Positions 1-11,213 of a stretch of DNA of 64,000 nt are shown here, piece by piece. The translations under genes and the position numbers were made by a program. The notes under the pieces are model-generated. The model made no database searches. It was given only the letters and a program-made list of their open reading frames with translations, and was not told the DNA's origin. Numbering within the stretch: position 1 is the stretch's first letter; every line of letters starts with the position of its first letter. The DNA comes from Saccharum officinarum (lineage: Eukaryota > Streptophyta > Magnoliopsida > Poales > Poaceae): positions 95,522,932 to 95,586,931 of the forward strand of contig CM036168.1 of assembly GCA_020631735.1 (NCBI GenBank), written 5' to 3'.

Positions 1-993
1 CCGGATCTAAAGTACAAATCACAGTTGCTGGCTAAGACGTGTCGAGACGTAGCGCAACAAGGTGAAAGCAAAGGACGATGGAAAGAACTCACAGAACAAG
101 CAAATAACCCGAATTTTTCCTTTTTCTGATTTTTTCCCGGAATTTTCCAAAAGACACCAGTAGGAATCAAACTTTTTTATTTTTTTTATATTTTTCTCTG
201 AACAAGGATAAAAAAAATATGCAACCACAAAAATTGGCACCTACAACTGAGGTGGGATGTGGTCTACAGAAATACAGCACGTTCTCTGAAAAGCGTGCAA
301 AAACTTTGACAATTTTTTTTCTTTATTTTCCTGATTTTTTTTGGCAATTTTGATGAAACCAAACAGGGCGAAGCCGAGTTTGGGTCGGCTCCGAATGGAG
401 TCAAGAAGCTGCTCAAAAAATTTTAGATTTTTCTGATAAACGAGCGAAAAGTTATGCCTGTTTTACCGAAGGTATCTCAAGTTATGTTTTCCGAAAGGCA
501 CAACACGGCAGCGACAGATAGGGCAAAGCGTCTGTAAACTCAAACACCGATCACAAGATGGTTCCTGTGACTAACAGCAGTAGGTATTCGCCTGATGATG
601 GAAGGAGGGCTGCGATGCAGGCAAAATAAGAGCGGCTGGCAACCTATCTAGGGTTTGCGCGGTGGCGAGAAGTTACACAAGGCGGCTAGCGGGGCAAGTC
701 GAGTAATGTGGTGGCTTCGACTTGTTGTTTGAAAACGGTGGATGGGATAGCGGCGAAAAACAAAAATCATAGCAACGGACGATTGACCTACGACTACGAA
801 CACAATCCTAAATCAGCAACAAGACTCGACCACGGACACAAACTCAACAACGCGAATCTGAAATGAAATTGTAAAGGCACAAAGGTGATAGGACAGCGGA
901 AATTGAAATAGTATTGGGCTTTTTGTGGACTCTAGGTAATGAACAAATATGAATCTAAGGCAAACGAGAGTATACCTCGCGGTAAACCTGAAA

Positions 994-1005
994 GCTCTGA
1001 TACCA
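994..1005 (-). other. Primer-binding site (initiator tRNA-Met)
   Basis: The plus strand reads GCTCTGATACCA, the complement of TGGTATCAGAGC, the standard initiator-tRNA-Met primer site of plant LTR elements. It sits two bases inside the LTR edge at 1008 and fixes the element on the minus strand. Confidence 0.9.
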
Positions 1006-1007
1006 AT

Positions 1008-1811
1008 TGATGAATACTGGCCCGATCTTCCGAGAGGTAACCGGTAAGTTCGATTTGTGGAGATCTCGACGTTGGCGATCCGGCTTCAAATCAGACACGA
1101 TTCGAACCCTGCAACCGTTACACCACTGCTCCGTTGGTTATCAACCAAGCACAACTTGATTGACCTCGCCAAGAAGGCTTTTCCTGCAAACGAATCGAAG
1201 AGTACAAGCAAGAAGGTAAAAACACGCAATCTGAAATTGCAAATATGAATGATGAGAATATCAATAGAGGGTTCAAGAACTCGGTTCCAAAGGACTAATC
1301 GACACAGTGGAGGAGATCAAGAACAGGGGCCCTGGATCACTGTAAAAGGATTTGTCACCACAGTTACAATGAACGATTCAGTTTATCGATGGAAAACTAA
1401 ACTCTAAACAAAACCCGATTGTCTAACAGCAGCGACGGCTGTATTTATAGTCTAAGACACGACCTAGGGTTGAGAACGGCCAGGGGTTGGACACCCACAA
1501 CTTGGGCTTAAGGCCCGACACGATACATGGCCAAGTTGGCCCAAATAGGTGACGCAGCACCTTGACGTGGTCACACAGAATGATCCTTGGACCTTCTGGA
1601 GCTGGAACCAGATCCAAAACGACGGCGTTGTCGTCCCCTTTCCAACGCATCCAAGAACGCCCCGTTTTGATGTCGTATGAAAGAGTTATGACCAAAACAG
1701 TGACGACGTGTCTGCTGAATCTGAGGGTGACGTGGCAGCTGAGTTGGGGACGAATTGCAACTTGGGAAAGACCATAACGTCGGTGTGTCCAGCGTGGTGA
1801 TGTCCTCATCA
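1008..1811 (-). repeat. 5' LTR (804 bp)
   Basis: On the minus strand the LTR begins TGATGAGGACATC and ends ATTCATCA, so its ends form the inverted pair TGATG/CATCA. It stops two bases before the primer-binding site. A TATA-like box (TATAAATA on the minus strand, 1444-1451) marks the probable promoter. Only this LTR is in the window, so no age can be estimated. Confidence 0.85.
1444..1451 (-). promoter_or_regulatory. TATA box of the LTR promoter
   Basis: TATAAATA on the minus strand inside LTR 1008-1811, about 360 bases from the LTR start. The position and the GC-rich sequence after it fit an LTR promoter. The transcription start itself is not visible. Confidence 0.5.
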
Positions 1812-2758
1812 GTGCAGCCATTGGAGGTTTGAGCCACTCCGGTCAGTGATCAACAACATGATCTGTATTGTGACAGATGAAACAGACCCTTGGTCGGCTG
1901 CAAGCAGAACTCAGATGTCCTATCTCCCCACAATTAAAACACACTACCTGTAGATTTCTGTCGTGTTTGGGCTCCAAGTGCACCATCAACCGCTACCTGA
2001 TTCTCATTCTTAGAAACTGCATTTCCACCTCTAATCAGCTCTTGCCCCTCTTGACTTTGGTTTGGGATTTGATTCTGAACTTGGCCTTGAGCCTGCCTAT
2101 TGGGCTGTTGCTGCTGTTGTTGTCTCCCCCTTCCTCTTCCTTGATACCCACCTCCCCTCGGTCTTGGACCCTCGAACTGCCGGCCAAATCCAGGATTGGG
2201 AGGATGGGGAGGGGGGGTGATGTACCTGAGCTTGATTGGGGAAGTAACCATATGGCGGTGGTGGCGGCTGGTTGTAGAAGACCGGTGGGGGAGGAGGTTG
2301 TGGGAACTGGAACTGGTTCCAGCCGCCGCTGCCCCAATTCTCCCAGTCCTCCTCCGTGTTTCTCGGCCTTGGACCGCGACCTCTTCCTCGCCCCGCCATC
2401 GTCTCCTTGAGCACTCTGGCGAAGCTCCTGCGCTTCCTCTCACCCCAGATGTTCTCGGCGAAACTCAACTTGGAAGGCAGCGCATCCCACTTGTCGCCGT
2501 CACCAACCAGATGGCAATCGGAGGTGTCAAAGGTTTTGGCTAGCCACAAATCTCTCTGGATCCAAACCAGGTCCTCTCCCTTGCTTCCCTAACCCTAGTC
2601 CTCTCAACTGGATTGGTTTTGGGAACGAACCATAGCTGTCCCCAGAAGTTTTGGATCTCTTCCTCGTCCTCCAACGGGTTGTAGGTCATGGGTCTTCCTC
2701 CACCTCTCGCAGTCACCTGACTATGGGGTCCCCCATTCCCAGCCTGAGATTGCGCCAC
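1812..2758 (-). pseudogene. Broken glutamine/proline-rich CCHC zinc-knuckle protein
   Basis: Three minus-strand frames read on from each other. The first (from 2758) contains YNPLEDEEEIQNFWGQLW. The second (from 2549) contains SFARVLKETMAGRGRGRGPR and a proline-rich stretch with PPPPPYGYFPNQ. The third, to about 1934, is rich in RG and Q (RGRGRQQQQQQPNRQAQ). A fourth frame at 1930-1941 gives a zinc knuckle, CFNCGEIGHLSSAC, followed by CFICH and DHVVD, then an in-frame stop. At least three frame changes and one stop separate these parts. I recognise the organisation from a family of grass zinc-knuckle proteins of unknown role, often close to transposon gag proteins. The gene is interrupted at 1811 by the LTR element, so it was probably already decaying or was killed by that insertion. 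It could be an old gag-like gene instead of a host gene. Confidence 0.6.
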
Positions 2759-3177
2759 TGCTCCTCTCCTCTGGCGCCACGTCTCTCCCTTTCCTCAGAG
2801 AGGCTGTGTCGCGGGCCAAGGCGGACAGGTACCTTGGCTGGACACGGGGTGTGCAGTGCTCGCGAATCGGCATGAAACGGACGTCTCTTCGGCGCCGGAG
2901 ATCTCCATCTCGATGGCGTCACCGGGGAGTCGCCCTCTCTCGGGGAACCTCTCATCTCTCTCGGGGAATATGAACGCTGTTGAACTGAAATATTTTTGGT
3001 AGGAATTTCAAGAACCAATCGTCAATCTTTTGGAGATAATCAAAGCCTGATTGAAGTTTGGCCAAAAACTGGATTCACTTTGATTCAATTGTTTACAAGG
3101 GAATCTTCGGATCCTCTGGCCTTTTCAGTTTACTCCTATACTGGGAGAACACCATGAACTAATCTCTGTTTAGTGCA
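2759..3177. other. Unassigned stretch upstream of the zinc-knuckle pseudogene
   Basis: GC-rich and arginine-rich when read on the minus strand (an open frame from 3018 to 2713), possibly the upstream part of the same decayed gene. I find no motif that supports this and no promoter element. Confidence 0.3.
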
Positions 3178-3655
3178 GCAACAACAACAACAACAACATA
3201 GCCTTTTGTCCCAAGCAAGTTGGGGTAGGCTAGAGATGAAACCCAAAAGAGACGAGAAACAGGGAGACACATAAAGGGACATAAAGGGCACAAGACAAAA
3301 AGAGGTCACGGTTCAGGCACGTTGATTGCGAATCTCCAAGCGCTCCTGTCCATAGCTAAATCCTTGGAGATATTCCACTCCTTAAGATCTCTCTTAACGG
3401 ACTCGTCCTAAGTTAGTTTAGGCCGACCTCTACCGCTCTTTACATTATCGGCCCGCTTTAGAACTCCACTATGCACCGGCGCCTCAGAAGGCCTCCGTTG
3501 AACATGTCCAAACCATCTCAACCGATGTTGAATCAATTTCTCCTCAATTGGTGCCACCCCAACCCTATCCCGAATATCGTCGTTCCGGACTATATCCCTC
3601 CTTGTGTGCCCACAACACCAACGCAACATACGCATCTCTGCTACACTCAATAAAA
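3178..3655 (-). mobile_element. 5'-truncated LINE (RTE-like), 3' tail
   Basis: On the minus strand the reading frame 3650-3408 gives the end of a non-LTR reverse transcriptase ORF, including HRLRWFGHVQRRPSEAPVHS and the following KRADNVKSGRGRPKLT. This is the C-terminal tail of plant RTE/LINE ORF2 proteins. It is followed by a short 3' UTR (CTAGCCTACCCCAACTTGCTTGGGAC on the minus strand, in pieces) and ends in a (TTG)n tail, seen on the plus strand as ACAACAACAACA at 3180-3198. The 5' end is cut at about 3655, as is usual for LINE insertions. No reverse transcriptase catalytic motif remains, so it is immobile. Confidence 0.85.
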
Positions 3656-4309
3656 ACTTTGATCTGTTGCTGATAAATGAACCATGATAAAACTAAATCC
3701 TAAAGTATATTATTTATTACCAATTCCTGGGGTTGTTATCTGGAACTGTCCAGTTCTAGGTGATAGTCCACCTCAAAATAAATCGTAATGAGCACCACAC
3801 TGCATTAAGTTTTGTAAACCTTAAGGGCAATAAAGTTTAGTCAGAAATCTGTGTTGTGCCTAACTGCAACCTCTTTTTTTACCCCTGAGAAAATGGTCCT
3901 CTATAATATCGTTGAAATATTATGGCCTGTTTGATGATTTGCGGAGTCAGGCCATTCAGGTCAAGTCAGTTCTGTACATGGTGGTGAGGCGCTTGTCCCT
4001 AGAGTGAGTTGGTCCAGCTCCGGCGAAATGAATTGCACTGCAGTGTTGGGCCCTGTTTGGTTTCTTTACTCACCGCTTTCTTCGCCTTGCTAGGTGAGGT
4101 TAAGCATTTGGTAGTGTTGATAAAGCTCACTTTGCTGGCTCAACAAGGATTTCCTTGCCTATGGAGGAGAGCAATCATGAGCAAGGTCTTGCTCGCTCGT
4201 GTTTACGTCGCTGCGCGCTCTGATCTGCCACGTCACCGCACGCTCCAATCTGCCCTCTGAATCTTCTTGCCGGCCATCGGATTGAGAACATGCAAGTGAA
4301 ACGATCATA
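3656..4309. other. No gene seen; unassigned sequence left of the first gap
   Basis: AT-rich at 3656-3950, then mixed sequence. The segment around 4048 (GGGCCCTGTTTGGTTT) resembles the terminal repeat of common grass DNA transposons, but I find no matching opposite end before the gap. Confidence 0.4.
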
Positions 4310-4409
4310 NNNNNNNNNNNNNNNNNNNNNNNNNNNNNNNNNNNNNNNNNNNNNNNNNNNNNNNNNNNNNNNNNNNNNNNNNNNNNNNNNNNNNNNNNNN
4401 NNNNNNNNN
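4310..4409. other. Assembly gap (100 N)
   Basis: Exactly 100 N, the conventional size for a gap of unknown length. It hides the 5' part of the Tat element: LTR, gag, protease and most of the reverse transcriptase are absent on both sides. Confidence 0.99.
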
Positions 4410-6447
4410 CGGCGCAAGCTCCGACACTACTTCGAGGGTCACCCGATTACTGTGGTTTCTTCTTTCCCCTTGGAGAGATAGCCCAGAACCGGGAAGCCTC
4501 GGGTAGGGTTGCCAAATAGGCAGTCGAACTCATGGGCGAGACCTTGTCCTATGCGCCGCAAAAAGCTACCAAGTCACAGGTGTTAGCAGATTTCCTGGCT
4601 GAGTGGACCGACACCCAACTCCCTCCTGCACAGCTTTAGGCGGAGCTGTGGACCATGTACTTCGATGGGTCGCTGATGAAAACGGGAGCAGGCGCGGGCT
4701 TGCTCTTCGTCTCACCCCTCGGGGTTCACATGCGCTACGTCATCCGGCTTCATTTTCCTGCGTCTAACAACGTCGCCGAATACGAGGCGCTCGTCACGGG
4801 ATTAAGAATCGTCGTCGAACTCGGGGTCCGACACCTTTGACGTTCGAGGCGACTCCCAACTCGTGATCGATCAGGTCATGAAGAGGCTCAAGCTGGCCGT
4901 GACCCCAAGATGGAAGCTACTGTCAAGAAGTACGGCGCCTCGAGGACAAGTTTCACGGCCTCGAGCTCAAACCACATCGCGCACAGGTACAATTGAGGGC
5001 CGCCGACGATGAACTGGCAAAAATCGCGTCCAGTCGAGCTACGGTTCCACCAGACGTTTTCGCAAAAGACCTTCAGCAGTCGTCCGTTAACCTTCGGGCC
5101 AGACGGAGGGGTTGACGGGACGTCACTGACCCTCCACCTGAGGCAGAACCCCTCGACCGGGGCAGAAGCCATGCAGGTGGAAGACTCGACCCCCGCCGTC
5201 TGACCTCGAGCCTGACTGACATGTCCCGTACCTCGACTACCTTATCCGAGGGGACCTCCCCTCGGGTAAGACGAGGCTTGACGGATCGCGCGCGGGCCAA
5301 AACTTTGTGATCATGGGCGACAGCGGAGAGCTCTACCGCCGTAGCCCTACTGGTATCCTCCAACGATGCATCTCAAATGAGCAAGGCAGGAACCTGCTCG
5401 GCGATCTCCACTCGGGGGCTTGCGGTCCCATGCAGCACCTCGAAACCCTCGTCGGAAACGCCTTTCGACAAGGATTCTAATTGGCTGACCACGGTCTCCG
5501 ACGCTGTCAAGCTAGTACGCTCCTGCAAGGGTGTCAGTACTATGCGAGACGAACCCATCTTCCAGCACATGCCCTGCAAACTATCCCCATCACATGGTCG
5601 TTTGCCGTTTGGGGCTCGACCTTGTCGGACCATTGAAAAAGGGCAGCTAGCGGCTTCACCCACTTGCCGTCGCAATCGACTAATTCTCCAAGTGGATCGA
5701 GGCCCGCCCTATCACCAGCATCAGGTCCGAGCAAGCTGTGCTCTTCTTCACCGGATTATTCATCGCTTCGGGGTCCCTAACTGTATCATCACAGACAATG
5801 GCACCCAGTTTACTGCAAAAAAGTTTTTGGATTTCTGCGACAGCCACACATCCGAGTGCTCTGGTAGCCTGGCCCATCCAAAAACAAATAGTCAGGTGAA
5901 CGTGCAATGGTTGGTCCTACAAGGCCTAAAAACCCAGAATCTTTGACAAACTAAATAAAATGTGCAAAAGATGAGTTGCCAGCTACCCTCGGTCCTATGG
6001 AGCCTAAGAAACAATGCCGAGTCGAGCCACGGGTTCACTCCATTCTCTTAGTCTACGGGTTTGAGGCTATGCTCCAACTAATATAGAATACGGATCCCAA
6101 GGTTGAAGGTCTACAATGAAAGAAATAACGACGCCACAAGGACGGGACACCCTCGACTAGCTCGAGGAAGCCCGAGATGTGGCTCTGTTGCATTCTGCCA
6201 GGTACCAGCAGGATCTCGACGCTACCACGACAGACACGTCCGCAAGCGCGTGACCTCAACGTCGGCGACTTGGTGCTACGGCGGAACCAGAACACCAAGG
6301 GACGGCACAAGCTCACGCCACCATGGGAAGGGCCGTACATCATCGCAGAAGTACTAAAAAGCCGGGCACCTACAAGCTATCCAACGAGAAGGGCGAAATC
6401 CTCACCAATGCTTGGAACATCGAACAGCTACGTCGCTTCTTTCCTTA
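4410..6447 (+). pseudogene. pol: Tat pol remnant: RT end, RNase H, integrase
   Basis: The segment opens with RRKLRHYFEGHPITVVSSFP, the end of the reverse transcriptase/connection. RNase H follows (LADFLAEWTD near 4590, then MYFDGSLMKTGAGAGLLF at 4655, with the first catalytic Asp in YFDGS and NNVAEYEAL carrying the Glu). After a frame change near 4838 the motif DSQLVIDQVMK continues RNase H. The integrase is partly readable at 5600-5945: GLDLVGP and TDNGTQFTAKKFLDFC supply the two Asp residues. The position of the third acidic residue, after AHPKTN, reads S-Q-V-N, so the catalytic Glu is missing. The tail at 6270-6447 (KGRHKLTPPWEGPYIIAEVL, then NEKGEILTNAWNIEQLRRFF) is the normal end of this polyprotein. 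Many stops and frame changes make it non-functional, although some may be sequence errors next to the gap. Confidence 0.8.
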
Positions 6448-7127
6448 AAAAGCCTTGAGGCTCTGTATTTTCTTTTTCATCAATAAGGAATACAGCGATG
6501 TTCAAACTTTCGTTTTACAGTGAGGAAGGATCGACTCTGCACTCCCAGAATCGACCCTCCCTTGGGGCTACAAGGGGGAACCCCCAGTCCCCGAAAAAAC
6601 TTATGCTCTTTTTTAAATTTAAGAACCGCTTCTTAGATCGACTTTCGCTGCAAGAGCACCTAAGGTTCGAAAGGGCTCCCGAGTCAGGAGTATCACCTAC
6701 ACCTCCAGGGCTACGGTACCTCCACTCACCCCTTACACCTTTTAGAGGTGCGACTTCACGCTAAGGAGATCTAAATAACGGTTCCTAACTTTGAAAAAGA
6801 ACATACCCCCTGTCACTTAGATCAGGCTCTCACACGATTTACAAGGCCGCAACATCACCCTGAAGCTCGAGGGCGGTCGAGCCGTGAGATCACTTACACC
6901 CCCGAGGCTACGGTACCTCCACTCGCTCCCTTACGCCAAAGGATGCAGCTGCGTGCTAAGTAAATCACGCGTGAGAACACGATCCAAGCGATAAAGGGAA
7001 GAAAAGCTCGAATAAAACTAAATCAACCACGAACCGGTTTATGTTTCGAGTTTTTAGGCCTTCGAGGCCACCACGATCAAAATTCGAATGCTAACTTATT
7101 ACATGGGCCTTCATGCCCAGATTTGGC
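6448..7127. other. Non-coding spacer between Tat pol and the antisense gene
   Basis: No supported ORF. It holds two copies of a roughly 60-bp motif (near 6690-6750 and 6890-6950) sharing GCTACGGTACCTCCACTC, spaced about 200 bp apart. Confidence 0.55.
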
Positions 7128-7576
7128 TCACAGGCCCTCATCGTCATTAGGCGGAACCACCTCGGCTTCAAAAAGCGAGGCCAGACGGCTTCCAGGCTCT
7201 TCGGCGGCTTCAATCAGCTCCACGCAGGCATCCTCGTTCTCCTCGTCTGTCCGGTCTGGGTCTATGATAAAGCCCTCAGTGACGAGCTTCACGTCGAACA
7301 CAAACCCTGAACGGACGACGGCCAGCGCCCTCTTCACGCCGTGATGGAGGTCGTCCCGTATCTTCTCCCGGGCAAGGCGGCCCAGCGCCACCATCCGACG
7401 GACGAAGGAGTTCCCCGGAACATCTTCCCCGGTGTCGGTGTCGGGCTCGACCCCTAGGCCATCACACACGGTGGTGATCACGCCCTGGAGCAGTTGGATC
7501 CTCCGGATCTCGGCTTCGAGGAGGCTCTGGAAGGAGTTGGCAGAGGATTGGGCCTCTCGGTTCTCCCTCTCCAGCT

Positions 7577-7647
7577 CTGAAACACGACGAACAGATTAAT
7601 ACCCAACGCAAGGCCCTCCACATCATAGCCGTAACAATCACACTTAC
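7577..7647 (-). other. Intron of the Tat antisense gene (71 bp)
   Basis: The minus strand reads GAGG|GTAAGTG at the donor and TTCAG|AGCTGG at the acceptor. Removing it joins the coiled-coil frame (upstream) to the C-terminal frame (downstream), which are otherwise out of phase. Confidence 0.8.
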
Positions 7648-8203
7648 CCTCGATATGGGTCTGCAGGCCCACGACCTCATCGCGAAGCCCCCCGCACGTT
7701 CGCTCGAGCCCCAGGAGGGCGCTGTCTTTGTCACTGATGGTCGCCTTTAGCGCCTCGATCTCCTGCTGAGCAGACTCAAGAGCTGCGTCCTTCTCTTGGA
7801 CGGTTCCCTTCAGCGTCGTGACCTCGTCCTTCAGAGCATCAGAACGAGCGGTGGCCCGCTCGACCTCGACGTTGAGGGTGTCGCGCTGACGGCTAACCTG
7901 GGAGACATTCTCCTCGAGCTCCTTCACCCATCTCGACAGGGGCTCGAGATCCCCGCGGGCCTAGGCAGCCTCCTCCCGAACCTTGTCCATGCTAGTGCGC
8001 ATCATGGCCTCGGCCGCCCACGCCTGCATCGCTTCCTCTTTCACCACCGCGTAGGTGACGCGCAACTCAGCCATTTCGGCGTTCCGATCGGAAAGCCGTT
8101 TCTGGGCCTCCTTGGCCAAGACCCGTTGCTGAGACAGCGCGGCCCACACACCACTCTCATCCCGGATGAAGAGTGACTTGCAGCGGGAGTGCTCCTTCAG
8201 CTC

Positions 8204-8295
8204 CTGAACGCAATCCGAAAAAACCGAAAAGGTTAAAAAGCCAAGGGAAAAAGACACCAAGAAAACCACGGAAAAAGCCGACAGGTCGATCGTAC
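8204..8295 (-). other. Intron of the Tat antisense gene (92 bp)
   Basis: Donor GAG|GTACGATC and acceptor TTGCGTTCAG|GAG on the minus strand, with a T-rich 3' half. Splicing joins the frame carrying EVHRWEYLEGVRRHLDWLL to the frame beginning ELKEHSRCKSLFIRDE. Confidence 0.8.
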
Positions 8296-9496
8296 CTCGG
8301 TGGCATCCCCCATACTCCGCACGGCACCAGACGCCACTCGGAGCAACCAATCAAGGTGCCGGCGGACGCCCTCGAGGTACTCCCATCGGTGCACTTCATC
8401 TTTGTCGTTCAGGACAAAGATGGGCTCGGCGTCGGGGTTCGCGGCGTCCCTAAACTGGAGCGACGGCCCCCGCACCTCGGTATCTCCGCCTCTGCCCGCG
8501 CTATCGCCAACGCGGCGATGTCGGGCCATGATGACAATGACCCAGCCAGGGCGTCTCCTGGTCCCGCGGAAGGATCGGCCTCGCCCGCAGTTTCCGCCTC
8601 TCCGACGGTCATCGAGGCACCGGCCTGATCCGCGGCTTCGCCCCCCTCGCCCCCCATCACTTGTTTCCCTTTGTCCAGGGGGGTGTCGTCGGGGGAAAGG
8701 TCCATGGCCATGGTTGCCCGCCCCCATAGGGGAACTGGCCCCTCAACCGCTGGTGCCTCCGGAGCCGGCGCCTCGACCGAAGACGGCTCCGGTACCCGCG
8801 CCTCGACCGTAGGCGCCCCCGGAGCCGGCGTCTCTTCTTTTGGTGCTCCGGTCAGGGGCTCGACCGCCCCGCCCTCCACCATACCCGCTGGCTCGGCCAA
8901 CGGGTCTTATTGCGACGGCTACCCGGCCGCCAGGGCCGCCTCCTGCCCCGACACCGACGCGACCTCCTCCATGGTCACGTCAGCCCCCGCCCGCTCCGCG
9001 CCGCGGACGGGTGCCTCGCCCATCGCGACCTCGACGGCAGCCTCGGCAGGGTCCGTGCCAACCACCGTGGTGTCCGCTGGTTCCTGCCGTTGTCGCAGGC
9101 GCGCCTTCGCGGCCTCAACCTGCCGGACCGAGGCCGCATCCTGCTCCGCCGTCCGGTTAAGGACAACGGCGCTGGCCCGTAGCGACTTCACGGGGGTAAG
9201 CCCCATTGGCTCCGCCTTCCGCTTTAACCTGCAAAGTGAAGAAACGTCAGCCAACGGACCCCGAGAAAGGCAGGACAACCGAGCAGAGATGCTTATCCGG
9301 AAATTGGCACCAAGGGCCTCGACCCCGTGCGACCCGAGCCTCCCGGGGCGGCCGATTGTGGCCTCACAGCGGCCTCACCAGCAGGCCGGGCACTCCTGGG
9401 GGCCCTGACCGACGCACCGCCCTGTGCCTTTTGTGCCTCCGAGGCTAGCTGGCCTTAGGTTCTCACGCCTGCCGACGCCGCCACCGATGACGACGC

Positions 9497-11213
9497 TGAA
9501 AGCATCTGGGCCCCGGTGTTGGTTTCGGCAATTAATGACAACACATAATTACCATGACTAACGTGTGTTTTGCAGAAACATCAGTAAGTTAGGTCATGGA
9601 GATGATAACTGCTTTGAGCAATATGGTAGTCATGTCCCTTGATGGAAATCGTTTTGGTTTTCAAAGGATCAACGATAAGATTAAGGACAGTTAGTTCCGG
9701 ATGTCAAGGTGTTGAGATACATCTGGAATAGTCGTTAGGATCTTTGTTTCTTCCTTTGACCGTACTATGAAGAGGGCATGAGCGAGTAGCTTGACCTAGG
9801 TAAGTCTTATGTTTAGGTGTGGTGCACACTTGTGAAACTTAGCACTAGGTAGCTCGAGAAAAGCTTAGAGTACAGTTAGAAGCAACTTGGTTCAAGTTGC
9901 ATTGCGTTTGGAAGACGTTTGAGCCGTTTACCTATGACCGGACGCGGTCCTGGTCATGACCGGACGCGTCCGGTCAGTACAAAGACTTAATTGTGTTTTC
10001 GGCTGACTGACCAGACGCGGTCCTTGAGAGGACCGGACGCGGTGGTCAGGCTGACACGTGTTCTAGAGGGTAAACAGCAAAGATCGGACGCGACTGTGAA
10101 AAAGACCGGTGCGTCCGGTCATGTTCCAGTAAGGTCCAGCGGAGACCTGACGCGTCCGGTCACCTTTGAACGGACGCGGTCATGCGTCCGGTCTTGTTCC
10201 AGTAAGGTCCCGTGGTGACCTGACGCGTCCTGTCACCTATGATCGGACGCGGTGTTGCGTCAGGTCAAATTTCCAGAGAGCTCTTGCATGATCGGACGCG
10301 TCCGATCATCCCTGATCGGCGCGTCCGGACATCTCAGACCGGCACGTCCGGTCAGCACAGATCGGTGCGTCCGGTCTCTCAGTACAGGTTTCCGTTTTTG
10401 ACCGTTACAACTGACCGGCGCGTCCGGTCATATCGACAGGCGCGTCCGGTCAGTGCGCGTCTGGCTGTTTCGAAAGGTAACGGTTGGATTTGTCTGAGGG
10501 GTCTATAAATACAACCCCTCCACCTCTTTTAGAGGTCTCTTGCTCATTTGTTTAGCTGAGAAACATCTTTGAAGTGCAAGGGAGTGCAAGAGCCATAGTG
10601 AGGATTGAGATTTGCGAATCAAAGTTTGAGAATCCTCTCTAGTGACAAGAGTCTAGCAAGTGTGCATCCATCTTCTCATTAGACTTGTTGTGGTCAAGTG
10701 AGAGTTCTAGCTTGTTACTCTTGGTGATCGCCATTACCTAGACGGTTTGGTGGTGATTGGGAGTTCGGTGATCATCCGACGAGATTGTGGGTGACCCAAC
10801 TCAAGTTGTGAGCGGTTTTGGGTGATTCGCCGTGACGGAGTGTCGAAGAATCAACCCGTAGAGAGCACTTGATCCTTGCGCGGATCAAGGGGGAGCTACA
10901 CCCTTGCGCGGGTGCTCAAACGAGGACTAGTGGGGAGTGGCGACTCTTCGATACCTCGGCAAAACATCACCGTGTTCCTATCCCTTACTTTCAAGCATTT
11001 ACTTCCTTGCATTACTTTCTTTGCTTGATTACTTTCCTAGAATTGCCTTGCTAGTCTAGGATTGGAACTTAGGGTGCATAACTTTTATCGGTAGAAACAC
11101 AAGGAACACAAGTAGGCACTAGGGGTGAAGTTTGGCTTGTAGGATTTAATTCTTGCAATTAATTTTTAAAAAAGCCCAATTCACCCCCCCTCTTGGGCAT
11201 TTTGATCCTTTCA
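9497..11213 (+). mobile_element. Sirevirus solo LTR (1717 bp)
   Basis: It begins TGAAAGCATC and ends GATCCTTTCA. It is flanked by the perfect 5-bp target duplication GACGC (9492-9496 and 11214-11218). The sequence matches the two LTRs of the Sirevirus at 19904-45029, here in the opposite orientation. No internal region is left, which is the signature of unequal LTR-LTR recombination. It contains a palindromic repeat array (9936-10460) and a TATA box (TATAAATA near 10503) followed by a short CCCCTCC-rich leader. It interrupts the antisense gene of the Tat element and is therefore younger than that element. Confidence 0.95.
9936..10460. repeat. Palindromic CCGGACGCGTCCGG array in the Sirevirus LTR
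   Basis: About 18 half-sites of the type GACCGGACGCG or CGCGTCCGGTC stand in direct, inverted and fused form. The fused form is the perfect palindrome TGACCGGACGCGTCCGGTCA and close variants. The array ends about 40 bp upstream of the TATA box. Repeated palindromes upstream of the promoter are known from Sirevirus LTRs. Confidence 0.85.

Larger units (their letters stand above)
1..1811 (-). mobile_element. LTR retrotransposon, 5' end only (LTR, PBS and leader)
   Basis: The element reads on the minus strand: 5' LTR 1008-1811, a two-base spacer, a primer-binding site at 994-1005, then about 990 bases of leader running off the left edge. The leader holds no long ORF and no recognisable gag or pol motif. 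It contains CAAACCCTAG-like and T-rich stretches typical of long untranslated leaders. Because no coding domain is present I cannot assign it to copia or gypsy. It is inserted into the zinc-knuckle pseudogene that begins at 1812; the other LTR and the rest of that gene must lie left of the window. Confidence 0.8.

Noticed and set aside
9936..10460. CRISPR-like array
   Set aside because: Units are irregularly spaced palindromes inside an LTR of a plant element; spacers are neither uniform nor unique, and no cas gene exists.
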